Shown one piece after another: positions 54,317-62,862 of a DNA stretch of 64,000 nt. Numbering within the stretch: the first letter of the stretch is position 1; each line of letters begins with the position of its first letter. Under the pieces are notes generated by a model, which saw only the letters and a program-made list of their open reading frames with translations, did not search any database and was not told the origin of the DNA. Source of the stretch: Amycolatopsis sp. EV170708-02-1 (GTDB lineage Bacteria; Actinomycetota; Actinomycetes; Mycobacteriales; Pseudonocardiaceae); the NCBI RefSeq assembly GCF_022479115.1, contig NZ_CP092497.1, forward strand, positions 5,766,001-5,830,000. The letters are read 5' to 3'. The position numbers were made by a program, and so were the translations under genes.

Positions 54317-55201
54317 ATGACTTCTCCACCTATCCGCCTCCAGCGAGCCGAGGCAAGGGGCGATACCATTCGCTTCGAAAGACCCGACGGGGCGGCCCGC
54401 GCTCTCGCGGACGGATTCTTCGCGTTGGCGATCCCGGACCACTTCGATCCAGGCCCCGGGATCAACTTCTGCCGGAAATTCCACCTGCCCAGGCACGGGC
54501 GGGAAGATGACGCATACCGTGGATTCCGGAGTCTCCCGAAAATCTACTTCGACCGCGAAGACTTTCAAGTCGAGCACGTGCTGACCGACACGGAAAGCCG
54601 CCGCCGCTACTTTCCTTCACAACTAACGAAGATGGTCGACTCCATGACGGACATCGGCCTGACCGTCCTGCGCTCGACGCTGGCCGATCTGAACATCCCG
54701 GCCACTCTGTGGGATCGCGCCACCAGCGGCGCCGCCCATGGCCACGGCACGCACTGGTTCGTGGCCCACCACTACCGCGGCCGCCGGGATCAACCGGGAT
54801 GCGCTCCCCACAAGGACACGGGGTTCGTAACCATCCTCTTCGCCGAAACACCTGGCCTGGAGACTTTTCGCGACGGGACATGGCACGCAGTAGACCCCTT
54901 GCCAGGCCATTTCATAGTCAACTTCGGACAGTCCTTCGAGATCTTGACGAGACGGCTCGCTCGCAGCACGACGGCGAGCCTGCATCGAGTACGGAGATTC
55001 GCTTCGCGTGAGCTCGCGCAGGACAGGATCTCCTTCGCAGCATTCATCGACCCACCACTGACTGGGAAGCTCTATCGGATCCACGAGGACGAAACCGTCT
55101 CCAGCGAAATCAGCATCGAAGACTTCCTGAGGCTCAACAACGAGAAAACCTGGAATGACCATGCGGATTTCGGCGTGTCGGCGCCGTCGAGAAAGAACTG
55201 A
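54317..55201 (+). CDS. Fe(II)/2-oxoglutarate-type oxygenase (isopenicillin-N-synthase-like)
   Basis: 294 aa; ATG behind GGAGGTGATAC. Double-stranded beta-helix oxygenase with the iron triad His165, Asp167 (APHKDTGFVTIL) and His223 (SLHRVRRF), and Arg237 with RISFAAF as the likely 2OG carboxylate anchor. PGHFIVNFGQSFEILT is the typical IPNS-family stretch. All catalytic residues are intact, so it could hydroxylate, desaturate or cyclise. First gene of the cluster, 53 bp before an acyltransferase gene. Substrate unknown. Confidence 0.82.
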   Translation: MTSPPIRLQRAEARGDTIRFERPDGAARALADGFFALAIPDHFDPGPGINFCRKFHLPRHGREDDAYRGFRSLPKIYFDREDFQVEHVLTDTESRRRYFPSQLTKMVDSMTDIGLTVLRSTLADLNIPATLWDRATSGAAHGHGTHWFVAHHYRGRRDQPGCAPHKDTGFVTILFAETPGLETFRDGTWHAVDPLPGHFIVNFGQSFEILTRRLARSTTASLHRVRRFASRELAQDRISFAAFIDPPLTGKLYRIHEDETVSSEISIEDFLRLNNEKTWNDHADFGVSAPSRKN

Positions 55202-55254
55202 GGCACGCCTTATCTGACTCATATAGCGGATCAATCCCATTCCGGAGGATTGCC

Positions 55255-55926
55255 ATGCCGTGGCGCTTTTCCGAATCTCCATCCGGCATAACCGCGGATT
55301 CAGGCGTCTATATCGCGTCTACGGAGTCCGATCTCGATGATGTCGACGACCTGTGGCGGGAAGTCTACGGCCATCAATACGGCTGGCTACCCGTCAACGC
55401 GCCGGCGTTGCACAAGGACCACTATCACCACAACTCCACGTATCTGCTTGGCGTGTCCGAAGGGCGGGCGGTCGGTACGATGCGACTCGTGCGAGATTCC
55501 CCGCAACGGCTTCCGGTCGAACAATTCACCTCGATCGAAGAACTCCGCGCCGAGGAGCGGCGGCTGATCGAGGTTCAACGACTGATGATTATCGACGAAT
55601 ACCGCAACCGACGAGTGCCGGGGATGCCGTTCGGCGTCTTCGCGGCTCTGATCAAGGGCTGTCTTCACTGGTGCCTGCGCAACGGCTACTCGCATATCGT
55701 CGCGGATCTTTTCCTGAACACCGCCACGACACCGATGTCTCCGCTGCTCGCCTTGGGCTTCCAACAGACCGGCATCGAGTTCGTCGACACCGAACTCGAC
55801 GAACCCGACCGTAGCGTCGCCTTACTCCTGGAGGTCGGCGAACTGTTCTCCAGACCGTTCCGCACCACCAACGCGTTCTATCGCTACCTGATAGAGCCGG
55901 ACGCCGCTATCGACGTCTACGCCTGA
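55255..55926 (+). CDS. FeeM-like N-acyl amino acid synthase / GNAT acyltransferase
   Basis: 223 aa; GGAGGATTGCC before the ATG. Resembles autoinducer-synthase-fold GNAT proteins: VDDLWREVYGHQYGWLPVN, YLLGVSEGRAVGTMRLVRDS, LIEVQRLMIIDEYRNRRVPG and HIVADLFLNTATTPMSPLLA. The FeeM group joins an acyl-ACP or acyl-CoA to an amine such as an amino acid. In this cluster it would fit acylation of a modified amino acid. No ACP gene is visible in the window, so the donor may be supplied by the AMP-ligase further down. Confidence 0.7.
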   Translation: MPWRFSESPSGITADSGVYIASTESDLDDVDDLWREVYGHQYGWLPVNAPALHKDHYHHNSTYLLGVSEGRAVGTMRLVRDSPQRLPVEQFTSIEELRAEERRLIEVQRLMIIDEYRNRRVPGMPFGVFAALIKGCLHWCLRNGYSHIVADLFLNTATTPMSPLLALGFQQTGIEFVDTELDEPDRSVALLLEVGELFSRPFRTTNAFYRYLIEPDAAIDVYA

Positions 55927-55964
55927 CTGATCACCGCACATTTCGCGTGAAAGGTGAAACAATC

Positions 55965-57551
55965 GTGCCTGAAAACGATGAAGTCTACGACGTCGTGGTG
56001 ATCGGCGGTGGCCCCGGCGGTGCCATGTCCGGCACCTTGCTCGCGGACGCGGGCAAGCGCGTCCTGATCATCGAGGCAGCGAAATTCCCGCGCTACCACA
56101 TCGGCGAGTCGCTGCTGTCCGGGACGGCGGACCTGCTGAACCGGATCGGAGTACTCGACCGGCTCGAGAGCGGTGGCTACGTCAAGAAGCACGGGGTCGA
56201 ATGGGTCTGGGGCGACAACCGAGAGCCGTGGACGGTCTACTTCAAGGACGCGCTCGCGATGCCCTACGACTACGGCTATCAGGTGGAACGGGCCGAGTTC
56301 GACAAGCTCCTCCTGGACAACGCCCGCGAGCACGGGGTCGAGGTCCTCGAACAGACCAAGGTCGAAGACTTCGCGCTTGGTGGCGACGCGCCGTCGACCG
56401 TTTTCATGAAGGACGCCGACGGGAAACAGAGCACTGTGCGGACCCGATGGATACTCGACGCGTCCGGTCAGGGCGGCACGGTGACCAAGCGCCTGCACCG
56501 GCAGGAATGGGATCCCTACCTGAAGAACCTCGCCGTCTGGAGCTATTGGAAAGGTGCCCGGCGTCCGCCCGGCCTGGACGCGGGCAATACGTTCCTCCCG
56601 ACTTTCGACGAAGGTTGGTGGTGGTTCATTCCCCTGCGTGACGACATCACCAGTGTCGGAATGGTCGTCGACAGCAAGGTCGTCCACGAAAACCGCGGGC
56701 AGGGCATGGAGTCGTACTACGCCGACTGCCTGGCACGTACCCCGGAACTGGCCGAGCGATTGGCGGGCGCGGAGCGCACCGACGAGATCCATGTAGCAAG
56801 GGACTGGTCGTACGTATACGACAGGTTCAGCGGGGACGGGTACATCGCCGTCGGGGACGCCGCATGCTTCATCGACCCGCTGTTCTCGACCGGCGTCCAT
56901 CTCGCCATGCTCAGCGGCTTCCTGGCCGCGGTGGCGATCAACACCGCGCTCGACAAGCCCGAGATCGACCGGGATGAGGTGCTGGACTTCTACGAATCCG
57001 CTTATCGCAAGGAGTTCGCCAGGCTGCGCGCACAGGTGTACTTCCTCTACGGCGGGCACGGCAGCAGCAAGGACTCGTACTTCTGGCACGCCCGCAGCCA
57101 GTTCGAGGTCCCCGAGGTGGATCCGGAGAAGGCGTTCATCTCCCTGATCGCCGGCGCGTTCCAGCATCGCTCGTGGTACAGCCGCTACCTCGAACGGCTC
57201 GATGTGCCCTCCGATCTCCGATCCACCATCGAAAAGATCTTCGACGGCAAGTCGACGGGGATCGGTGTGGACCCGCACCGGCCGATCACCCGCGCTCCGG
57301 ACATCGGGTATGTCGACGACCTGGCGATCGACGGGGCACATCTCCGCCGTGGCCGGTCGATCGTCACCTCCAGCGGTATGTCGGTTCCGCTGACCCCGCG
57401 ACTCGAGCGGCTCGTGGAACTGGCCGACGGGACGAAGTCCAGCATCGAACTCGTCGACGAACTCGCCGGGACCGAGATCGTGGACCGCGACTCCGCGCAG
57501 AGCCTCGTACACGAGGCGACCAGCTACGGGTTGCTGGTCCCGGTCACGTGA
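55965..57551 (+). CDS. Flavin-dependent halogenase-like protein with C-terminal PqqD-like region
   Basis: 528 aa from the GTG at 55965 (AAAGGTG upstream). FAD motif GGGPGG at 14-19, FPRYHIGESLL, WWWFIP at 218-223 (the halogenase WxWxIP box) and FIDPLFSTG at about 302-310 (FxPxSxG-like). A lysine pair in GGYVKKHG is at the expected place of the catalytic Lys. This is the CmlS-like, acyl/variant-B halogenase group. The last 90 residues (GMSVPLTPRLERLVELADGT, LLVPV) resemble a PqqD-like peptide/carrier-binding domain. It should halogenate a bound or acyl-type substrate using FADH2; a reductase is not encoded here. Confidence 0.8.
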   Translation: MPENDEVYDVVVIGGGPGGAMSGTLLADAGKRVLIIEAAKFPRYHIGESLLSGTADLLNRIGVLDRLESGGYVKKHGVEWVWGDNREPWTVYFKDALAMPYDYGYQVERAEFDKLLLDNAREHGVEVLEQTKVEDFALGGDAPSTVFMKDADGKQSTVRTRWILDASGQGGTVTKRLHRQEWDPYLKNLAVWSYWKGARRPPGLDAGNTFLPTFDEGWWWFIPLRDDITSVGMVVDSKVVHENRGQGMESYYADCLARTPELAERLAGAERTDEIHVARDWSYVYDRFSGDGYIAVGDAACFIDPLFSTGVHLAMLSGFLAAVAINTALDKPEIDRDEVLDFYESAYRKEFARLRAQVYFLYGGHGSSKDSYFWHARSQFEVPEVDPEKAFISLIAGAFQHRSWYSRYLERLDVPSDLRSTIEKIFDGKSTGIGVDPHRPITRAPDIGYVDDLAIDGAHLRRGRSIVTSSGMSVPLTPRLERLVELADGTKSSIELVDELAGTEIVDRDSAQSLVHEATSYGLLVPVT

Positions 57552-57597
57552 TCTCTCGCTCCCCCGGCCGAAGGCACCACACGAAAGGAGGTTCACG

Positions 57598-58158
57598 ATG
57601 GCCATGATCGCCCCGCTCCACGAGGACGAGGTGACCCCGGAAGTCGCGCACGTATTCGCGAGGGTCGAACAGGAATACGGCTTCGTCCCCAACATCCTGC
57701 GTACAATGGCCCATTGCCCCGACCTGCTGACCACGTTCGTCCCGCTGTGGGCACAGATCTATCAGTCGCCGACGATCGGAGCGCGACTACGCGCACTTGC
57801 CGCCCTTGGAACGGCGAAGGCGCAGGAGTGCACCTACTGCGTCGCACACATGACCGCATCCGCCCGTAAGGCAGGGTTCGGAGAAGAGCAGATCCTGGCG
57901 GTCGGCGATCTCAGCGTCATCAACACGGCGTTCAACGACCGCGAGTCGCTGATCCTCGAGACCGCTGACGCGCTCACCCGCGACCCGGACGGCGTCTCGG
58001 ATGAGCTGCGCCGCCGTCTGGCGGACGAATTCACCGAGAGTGAAATCGTCAACATCGTGCTCGCCATCGGCATGTACAACCTGACAAGCCGGTTTCTCAA
58101 GGCTCTTTCAGTGGACGTCGAGAACGTCTTCACCGAAGCGAATTCCGCGGCAGGATGA
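57598..58158 (+). CDS. Carboxymuconolactone decarboxylase / AhpD-like protein
   Basis: 186 aa; very strong GAAAGGAGG upstream. Core ECTYCVAHMTASARKAGF with Cys78, Cys81, His84, preceded by ARLRALAALGTAKAQ. Peroxidase-related group. Inside an oxidative cluster it may act as a redox partner or detoxify peroxide made by uncoupled oxygenases. It overlaps no neighbour but is spaced for one transcript. Confidence 0.8.
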   Translation: MAMIAPLHEDEVTPEVAHVFARVEQEYGFVPNILRTMAHCPDLLTTFVPLWAQIYQSPTIGARLRALAALGTAKAQECTYCVAHMTASARKAGFGEEQILAVGDLSVINTAFNDRESLILETADALTRDPDGVSDELRRRLADEFTESEIVNIVLAIGMYNLTSRFLKALSVDVENVFTEANSAAG

Positions 58159-58169
58159 AGGAGGACAGC

Positions 58170-58889
58170 ATGGCCGAAGCGATCGCATCGCGTCCCGATT
58201 CGACGACGTACAAGGACGAGATCATCGACCGGTACGGGAAACACGCGTGGGACCTCATCCTCACGGTGTACGTCAATTTCTACTACTCGGAGCTCGACAT
58301 CATCGATCTGTGCGCGCGCTGGCTACCGCGCAGGCACGGTCTACGGGAGAAGAACTACCTCATCAGGCACGCCGCCGACGAAGTGGTCCACGCCAGGTTG
58401 TTCCGGGAGGGGGTCGAGCGGCTCGGCCAGCCCTGGCACGACTTCGATCATGACCCGTACCGGATCGACGACATCGGTGACCGGTTCGCGAAGCTGTTCT
58501 ACAGCGACGACGAGGTCGAAGTGCTGATCGGCCTCAACCTCTACGCCGAAGGCGTGCTTGCCATGGAGGAACTCTGCCAGCTCGGGCGCAGCCAGTCGCC
58601 GTACTTCTACCAGTTCGACCGCATCGAGCGGGAAGAGCGACGTCACGTCGCGTTCGGTATCACCGTAGCCAACCAGTTCCTCGACGCCAATCCCGAGGCG
58701 CGGAAACGAGCAGTGGACTACTGCAAGTGGTACCGCGAGCATCTCGAGGGTTACCTCGGCGGCCAGCTCAAGGAATCCATCAGCTGGGCGATGGAAGCGG
58801 GGTTCGTCTCGTCAGACTACCTCGACCGCACGCGGGAACGATTCAACGACGTGATGGCGAAGATCGGAATCAAGGAGGAACTGGCATGA
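58170..58889 (+). CDS. Ferritin-like diiron protein
   Basis: 239 aa from the ATG at 58170 (GGAGGACAGC). A four-helix bundle with two diiron half-sites: Glu41 (FYYSELDIIDL), Glu71 and His74 (ADEVVHARLF), Glu127/Glu133 (LYAEGVLAMEEL) and Glu155/156 with His159 (REERRHVAFG). This carboxylate-bridged pattern is that of ferritin-like oxygenases and oxidases. It is followed with an ATGA overlap by a second, unrelated diiron protein, so the two probably catalyse consecutive oxidations. Confidence 0.75.
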   Translation: MAEAIASRPDSTTYKDEIIDRYGKHAWDLILTVYVNFYYSELDIIDLCARWLPRRHGLREKNYLIRHAADEVVHARLFREGVERLGQPWHDFDHDPYRIDDIGDRFAKLFYSDDEVEVLIGLNLYAEGVLAMEELCQLGRSQSPYFYQFDRIEREERRHVAFGITVANQFLDANPEARKRAVDYCKWYREHLEGYLGGQLKESISWAMEAGFVSSDYLDRTRERFNDVMAKIGIKEELA

Positions 58890-59551
58890 CCTCGCCGTAC
58901 GACCAGGCGCTCGAAGAAACCTCCTCGGTGCTGCAATCCGCGGTGGTCGACCACCCGTTCATCAAGATGATCATCGATGGCGAGCTGACCGAGGAGGTCT
59001 ACGCTGCCTATCTCCGGGAAACCTACTTCCTGGTCAACCAGACCCCGTACTTCCTGTCGGCGGCGGCTTCCCGGAGTCGCGAGGGATGGTTGCAGGACTT
59101 CTTCCTGAATCTGGCCATCGAAGAACGTCATCACGACAGGCTGTGCGTCCAGGATCTGCGCCGGCTCGGCTACGACACCGACACGTATCTGGCCTGTCTG
59201 CCAGGGCTGGGAACCTGGACGATGATCGGGCAGAACCACTGGACCGTCTCTATGAAGGACCCGGTGGCGCTGCTCGGCTTCGCCGCGGCCACCGAAGGAC
59301 TCGGCGCGTCACTCGGGCCGAAGGTGACCGCGGCGATGGCGGACTACCCGTTCGCGGAACGCGCCCTCACCTTCCTCAAAGTGCATTCGGAGGAAGACCA
59401 GGAGCACATCGAGATGGTGCGAAAAGCGTTCGACCGCGCGGGAAGCACACCAGAACGTCATGAGTTGATGCGCACCACCTGGACTTACACGCTCAGGGCG
59501 TACGGTCAGCTCTTCTCCGACGCCCTGGCACGGACTCCGGTCGGCGTATGA
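58886..59551 (+). CDS. Heme-oxygenase-like diiron oxidase (iron-containing redox enzyme family)
   Basis: 221 aa, ATGA overlap at both ends. Helical TenA/PqqC-like fold with candidate iron ligands Glu45 (LRETYFLVN), His82/83 (AIEERHHDRL), Glu137 (AATEGLG), and His167, Asp171, His174 (HSEEDQEHIEM). This is the HDO pattern found in enzymes that make N-oxides, nitro groups, alkenes or C-C cleavage products (BesC, UndA, SznF central domain, HrmI). Substrate unknown; an amine or fatty acid is plausible given the neighbouring ligase and acyltransferase. Confidence 0.78.
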   Translation: MTSPYDQALEETSSVLQSAVVDHPFIKMIIDGELTEEVYAAYLRETYFLVNQTPYFLSAAASRSREGWLQDFFLNLAIEERHHDRLCVQDLRRLGYDTDTYLACLPGLGTWTMIGQNHWTVSMKDPVALLGFAAATEGLGASLGPKVTAAMADYPFAERALTFLKVHSEEDQEHIEMVRKAFDRAGSTPERHELMRTTWTYTLRAYGQLFSDALARTPVGV

Positions 59552-61161
59552 GCACCGCCACCCCGGTGACGGCACCCTGTCCCCTGCCGTCGATGCTCGA
59601 CGCGATCACCACGGACGAGGTCTCCTCAGTGATCTTCCGCCGGGCCGGGCGCTCGATGCGGGTGAGCCATGGGCAGTGCCGCAAGGACGCCGGTGTCGTC
59701 GCGGCCGCTTTTCGCGAGAAGGGGATCTCGACCGGCGAGCGGGTCGCGATCCATGGGACGACCAGCTACGAGTGGGTGCTGGCGGACCTGGCCTGTGTCC
59801 TCGTCGGGGCGTTGTCCGTCGCCCTCTACCCCAGCGCTCCGCTCGAAAGAGCGGTGGGGGTCGCCGCCGAGAGCCGCTGCGGACTCGTGTGCACCGATCG
59901 GGCCGACGCGGTGACGGCGTTCCGAGAAGCAGGTTTCGCCGTACTGTTCCTCGGCTCGTCTTCGGAGGCTCCCGACGGCACCGAATCCGTGGAAGGGCTC
60001 CTCGCCGCCGCAGAGGACGAGCTCGCTGCCACGGCGGCGATTCCCCGAGAGGGGCCGTTCACCGTCGTCTCGACGAGCGGCACGCTGTCAGAACCCAAAC
60101 TGTTCACGGTCGCGGCGACTCCGCTGCTGTTCACCATGGACCGGTTCGCCGAGATCTACGGGTTCGGCCGGGGCGATCGGCTTCTGCTGTACTTGCCGCT
60201 GTCCCATTTGCCGCAACGGATGATGCTCTACTGGGGACTGTGCAACGGACTCGACCTCATCTTGTCCGATCCCGCACACATGACCGCCGACGGTGTCGAT
60301 CACCGGCCGACGCTGCACGTCACGGTCCCCAGGGTGCTCGAACACGTGCGCTGGCGCGTGACGAAGATGCTCCAGGGCACGGAGGCCACACCGGAGGCGG
60401 TGACGAACGCCTACCAAGCGGTCTTCGGCCCGGCGATCCGCTCGATCTTCGTCGGCAGTGCTCCGACCGATCCCGGTCTCATGGCCGAGTTGCTCGCCGC
60501 CGGCCTGCCGGTCCACGAGGTCTACGGCACGACCGAACTCGGGATGATCGGGCTGAACACCCCGGATCACCGCCGCCCGGGGACTGTGGGCAAGCCGATT
60601 CCCTGGGGCGCGGTGGAACTCGACCGGGAAACGCGCGAAGTGCGGGTTCGCACCCCCACACCGTTCTTGCACGGCAGGCTTGACGGCGGTGAGGTGCGGC
60701 CGCACCATTGGGAGCCCGGCCGGTTCGAGCCGACCGCCGACGTCGGCGAGTTCGACGCCGATGGGTTCCTCCGGGTGATCGGCAGGCTCCGAGACTTCGT
60801 GGCGCTTCCGAGTGGCGAGAAGGTCTTCGTCCGACCGATAGAGGACGCGGTGTCGAAGTCGGCGAAAGCCGAACTGTGCCAAGTATCGATTCGCGCCGAT
60901 GGCGCACTCGGCGCACTCCTGTTTTTCGCGCCTGACGCCGACGAAACCGATGACGACGCTGTCAACGCGCTGATCCGTGTCAACCAGGACTTGCATCCGT
61001 GGGAACGGGTGAAGACCTACGCCGTCGTCAGGCGGCTGCCTACCGTCGAGGAGGGTTGCCTCACGGAGACGTCGAAACCAAGGAGGCATGTGATCGAGCA
61101 GGTCCACGGCGAGAAAGCGAACTGGCACCGGCTCGATACCAAATCCGTGAGAACGGGCTAG
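59548..61161 (+). CDS. AMP-dependent acyl ligase with degenerate P-loop
   Basis: 537 aa, overlapping the HDO gene (ATGA). ANL superfamily, nearest in wording to long-chain fatty acyl-CoA/AMP ligases: VVSTSGTLSEPKLF (usual TSGTTGxPK), LLYLPLSHLPQRMMLYWGL, VYGTTELGMIGL, DVGEFDADGFLRVIGR and the C-terminal ETSKPRR. The missing second Thr-Gly in the P-loop is unusual but Lys is kept. It should activate a carboxylic acid as adenylate and pass it to CoA, a carrier or directly to an amine for the FeeM-like enzyme. Confidence 0.8.
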   Translation: MSTATPVTAPCPLPSMLDAITTDEVSSVIFRRAGRSMRVSHGQCRKDAGVVAAAFREKGISTGERVAIHGTTSYEWVLADLACVLVGALSVALYPSAPLERAVGVAAESRCGLVCTDRADAVTAFREAGFAVLFLGSSSEAPDGTESVEGLLAAAEDELAATAAIPREGPFTVVSTSGTLSEPKLFTVAATPLLFTMDRFAEIYGFGRGDRLLLYLPLSHLPQRMMLYWGLCNGLDLILSDPAHMTADGVDHRPTLHVTVPRVLEHVRWRVTKMLQGTEATPEAVTNAYQAVFGPAIRSIFVGSAPTDPGLMAELLAAGLPVHEVYGTTELGMIGLNTPDHRRPGTVGKPIPWGAVELDRETREVRVRTPTPFLHGRLDGGEVRPHHWEPGRFEPTADVGEFDADGFLRVIGRLRDFVALPSGEKVFVRPIEDAVSKSAKAELCQVSIRADGALGALLFFAPDADETDDDAVNALIRVNQDLHPWERVKTYAVVRRLPTVEEGCLTETSKPRRHVIEQVHGEKANWHRLDTKSVRTG

Positions 61162-61185
61162 ACCAGCGGTCCTCGGGCTGAAGGG

Positions 61186-61974
61186 ATGAACAACGTGGAA
61201 CGAATCGAGGTCGACGGAGGCGACATCCGCTACCGGTTTGACGGCAGCGGCCCCTCGCTGGTCCTGCTGACCACGCTGTCCGGCACCTGGATGCGGCAGC
61301 TACCGGTCTTGACCCGGCATTTCCGGGTATTGACCTACGATATGCGCGGCTTCGGCGAATCGGTGTCGGACACCGGATTCCCGGCCAACGCCGAGCACGC
61401 GGACGATCTCGCCGTCCTGTTCGACCGCTTGGACATCGACCGCGCCGCGGTGATCGGGATGTCCCACGGCGGCCTGGTCGCCCAGCACTTCGCGGCCAAA
61501 CACAGCGAGCGGCTGTCCGGTCTGGGCCTGGTCGCCACGTTCGCGGCACCACACGGGCCGACCTCGCTGCTGCTGAGGATGCTGAACGGCTTCCTGGACC
61601 GCGGCGACCTGGCGGGCTTCTGGGAGGTGCTGAAGAGCATGCTGTTCTCGGCCGCGGGCGCGCCTGCCTTGCTTCGCCGGGAGAAGGCTTTGCGCAGGGC
61701 CATGTTCGACCAGTACGACGTCGATTCTCTCGGCAGTATCTACCGGCAGGCGATCGAGCACGACAGTCGGACGTGGCTCGGCGACCCCGGATGTCCGACG
61801 TTGGTCGTCGGCGGCGCCGAAGACATCCTCTTCCCGCCGGTGCTCACCGAGGAACTGGCGGATCTCGTCCCGGGTGCGCGGACGGAACTGCTTCCGGCTG
61901 CGCACATTCCACCAGTCGAGGCTTTCCGGCCGTTCAACGACCTCGTCGTCGAAACCTTCGGACGGGCCTCATGA
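61186..61974 (+). CDS. Alpha/beta hydrolase, complete triad
   Basis: 262 aa. Nucleophile elbow GMSHGG (Ser93), acid Asp213 (GGAEDILFPP) and His240 (LLPAAHIPPVE) are all in place, so it should be an active esterase, thioesterase or lactonase. Oxyanion region LLTTLSGTW. It starts 24 bases after the ligase stop and overlaps the next hydrolase-fold gene by four bases. Confidence 0.85.
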   Translation: MNNVERIEVDGGDIRYRFDGSGPSLVLLTTLSGTWMRQLPVLTRHFRVLTYDMRGFGESVSDTGFPANAEHADDLAVLFDRLDIDRAAVIGMSHGGLVAQHFAAKHSERLSGLGLVATFAAPHGPTSLLLRMLNGFLDRGDLAGFWEVLKSMLFSAAGAPALLRREKALRRAMFDQYDVDSLGSIYRQAIEHDSRTWLGDPGCPTLVVGGAEDILFPPVLTEELADLVPGARTELLPAAHIPPVEAFRPFNDLVVETFGRAS

Positions 61975-62828
61975 CCAGTGTGCGGCACAGTCTCGGTGAA
62001 GGACGAACGATTGAGCTGCCGGGAGAGTCACTTCACGTCTACGAGACAGGCCCGCCCGACGGTCCGCCTGTAGTCCTCCTTCACGGGTACCTGACTTCAG
62101 CTCTCACCTGGCGCGACATCCATCCGGTCCTCGCCGAGACCCACCGTGTGATCGCCGTCGACCTGCCGGGTTGCGGTCGTTCTCCCGCGCCGTCCCGCAG
62201 CGACTGGACGGCCGGACGGGCCGCGGACCTGATCGCCGGGCTCTTCGACGCGCTCGGCCTGTCGACGGCCGCCGTGGTGGGTAGCCAAATGGGCGGCTCT
62301 CTCGCCGCCTGGTTCGCAACCCGGCATCCACGACGGGTCTCGCGACTCGTCGTGATGGCCGCCGGCGCGCTCGGCGAGAGTTCCGCGAACCTGACGCTGT
62401 ACCGCGCGTTGGCGACTCCCGGCCTGGGATCGCTGCTCGCCCGGCTGTTCCCGTACCGCGCCTTCACCCGGCTCTGGGCAGCGGCACACGGACCGGATCA
62501 CCGGCTCGACCCCGGCCCCACCCGGATCTACCACGAACAATTCCGCAGGCACGGTCAGGCCATGACCCGGTTCGGACTCGGAGTACGGCTCAGCTACGGC
62601 GCGTCGTATGACGCACTGGCACGTCCGCTCACCGCACTCGGCATACCGACCCTGCTCCTTTTCGGAGACGCGGACCGGCTGGTCCCGCCGTCCACCGGAG
62701 AACGCTTCGCCTCCCTGATCCCCGGGTCCCGGCTCATCCTGTTGCCGGGCTGCGGGGACTTCCCGCAAGAAGAAGCACCTGTGGTCGTCGCCGCCACGAT
62801 CAAGGAGTTCCTCACCGAGCCTGAGTGA
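61971..62828 (+). CDS. Alpha/beta-hydrolase-fold protein lacking Ser and His of the triad
   Basis: 285 aa from the ATG at 61971. Full hydrolase fold with VVLLHGYLTSALTW (oxyanion loop), VDLPGCGRS and acid FGDADRLVPP (Asp235). The elbow reads VGSQMGGS, placing Gln106 where the nucleophile Ser belongs, and the His position reads PGCGDFPQEE with Asp263. Both catalytic residues are therefore replaced. Either it is a non-catalytic partner of the preceding hydrolase or it runs a non-hydrolytic reaction (lyase, cyclase). Otherwise well preserved. Confidence 0.82.
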   Translation: MTSVRHSLGEGRTIELPGESLHVYETGPPDGPPVVLLHGYLTSALTWRDIHPVLAETHRVIAVDLPGCGRSPAPSRSDWTAGRAADLIAGLFDALGLSTAAVVGSQMGGSLAAWFATRHPRRVSRLVVMAAGALGESSANLTLYRALATPGLGSLLARLFPYRAFTRLWAAAHGPDHRLDPGPTRIYHEQFRRHGQAMTRFGLGVRLSYGASYDALARPLTALGIPTLLLFGDADRLVPPSTGERFASLIPGSRLILLPGCGDFPQEEAPVVVAATIKEFLTEPE

Positions 62829-62862
62829 CACGGAGAATCCCACCGTCGCCAAGGAGCCGCCC

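Noticed and set aside
55917..57734. 605-aa minus-strand frame
   Set aside because: It is antisense to the halogenase gene, an artefact of high third-position GC; the plus-strand frame has all halogenase motifs.
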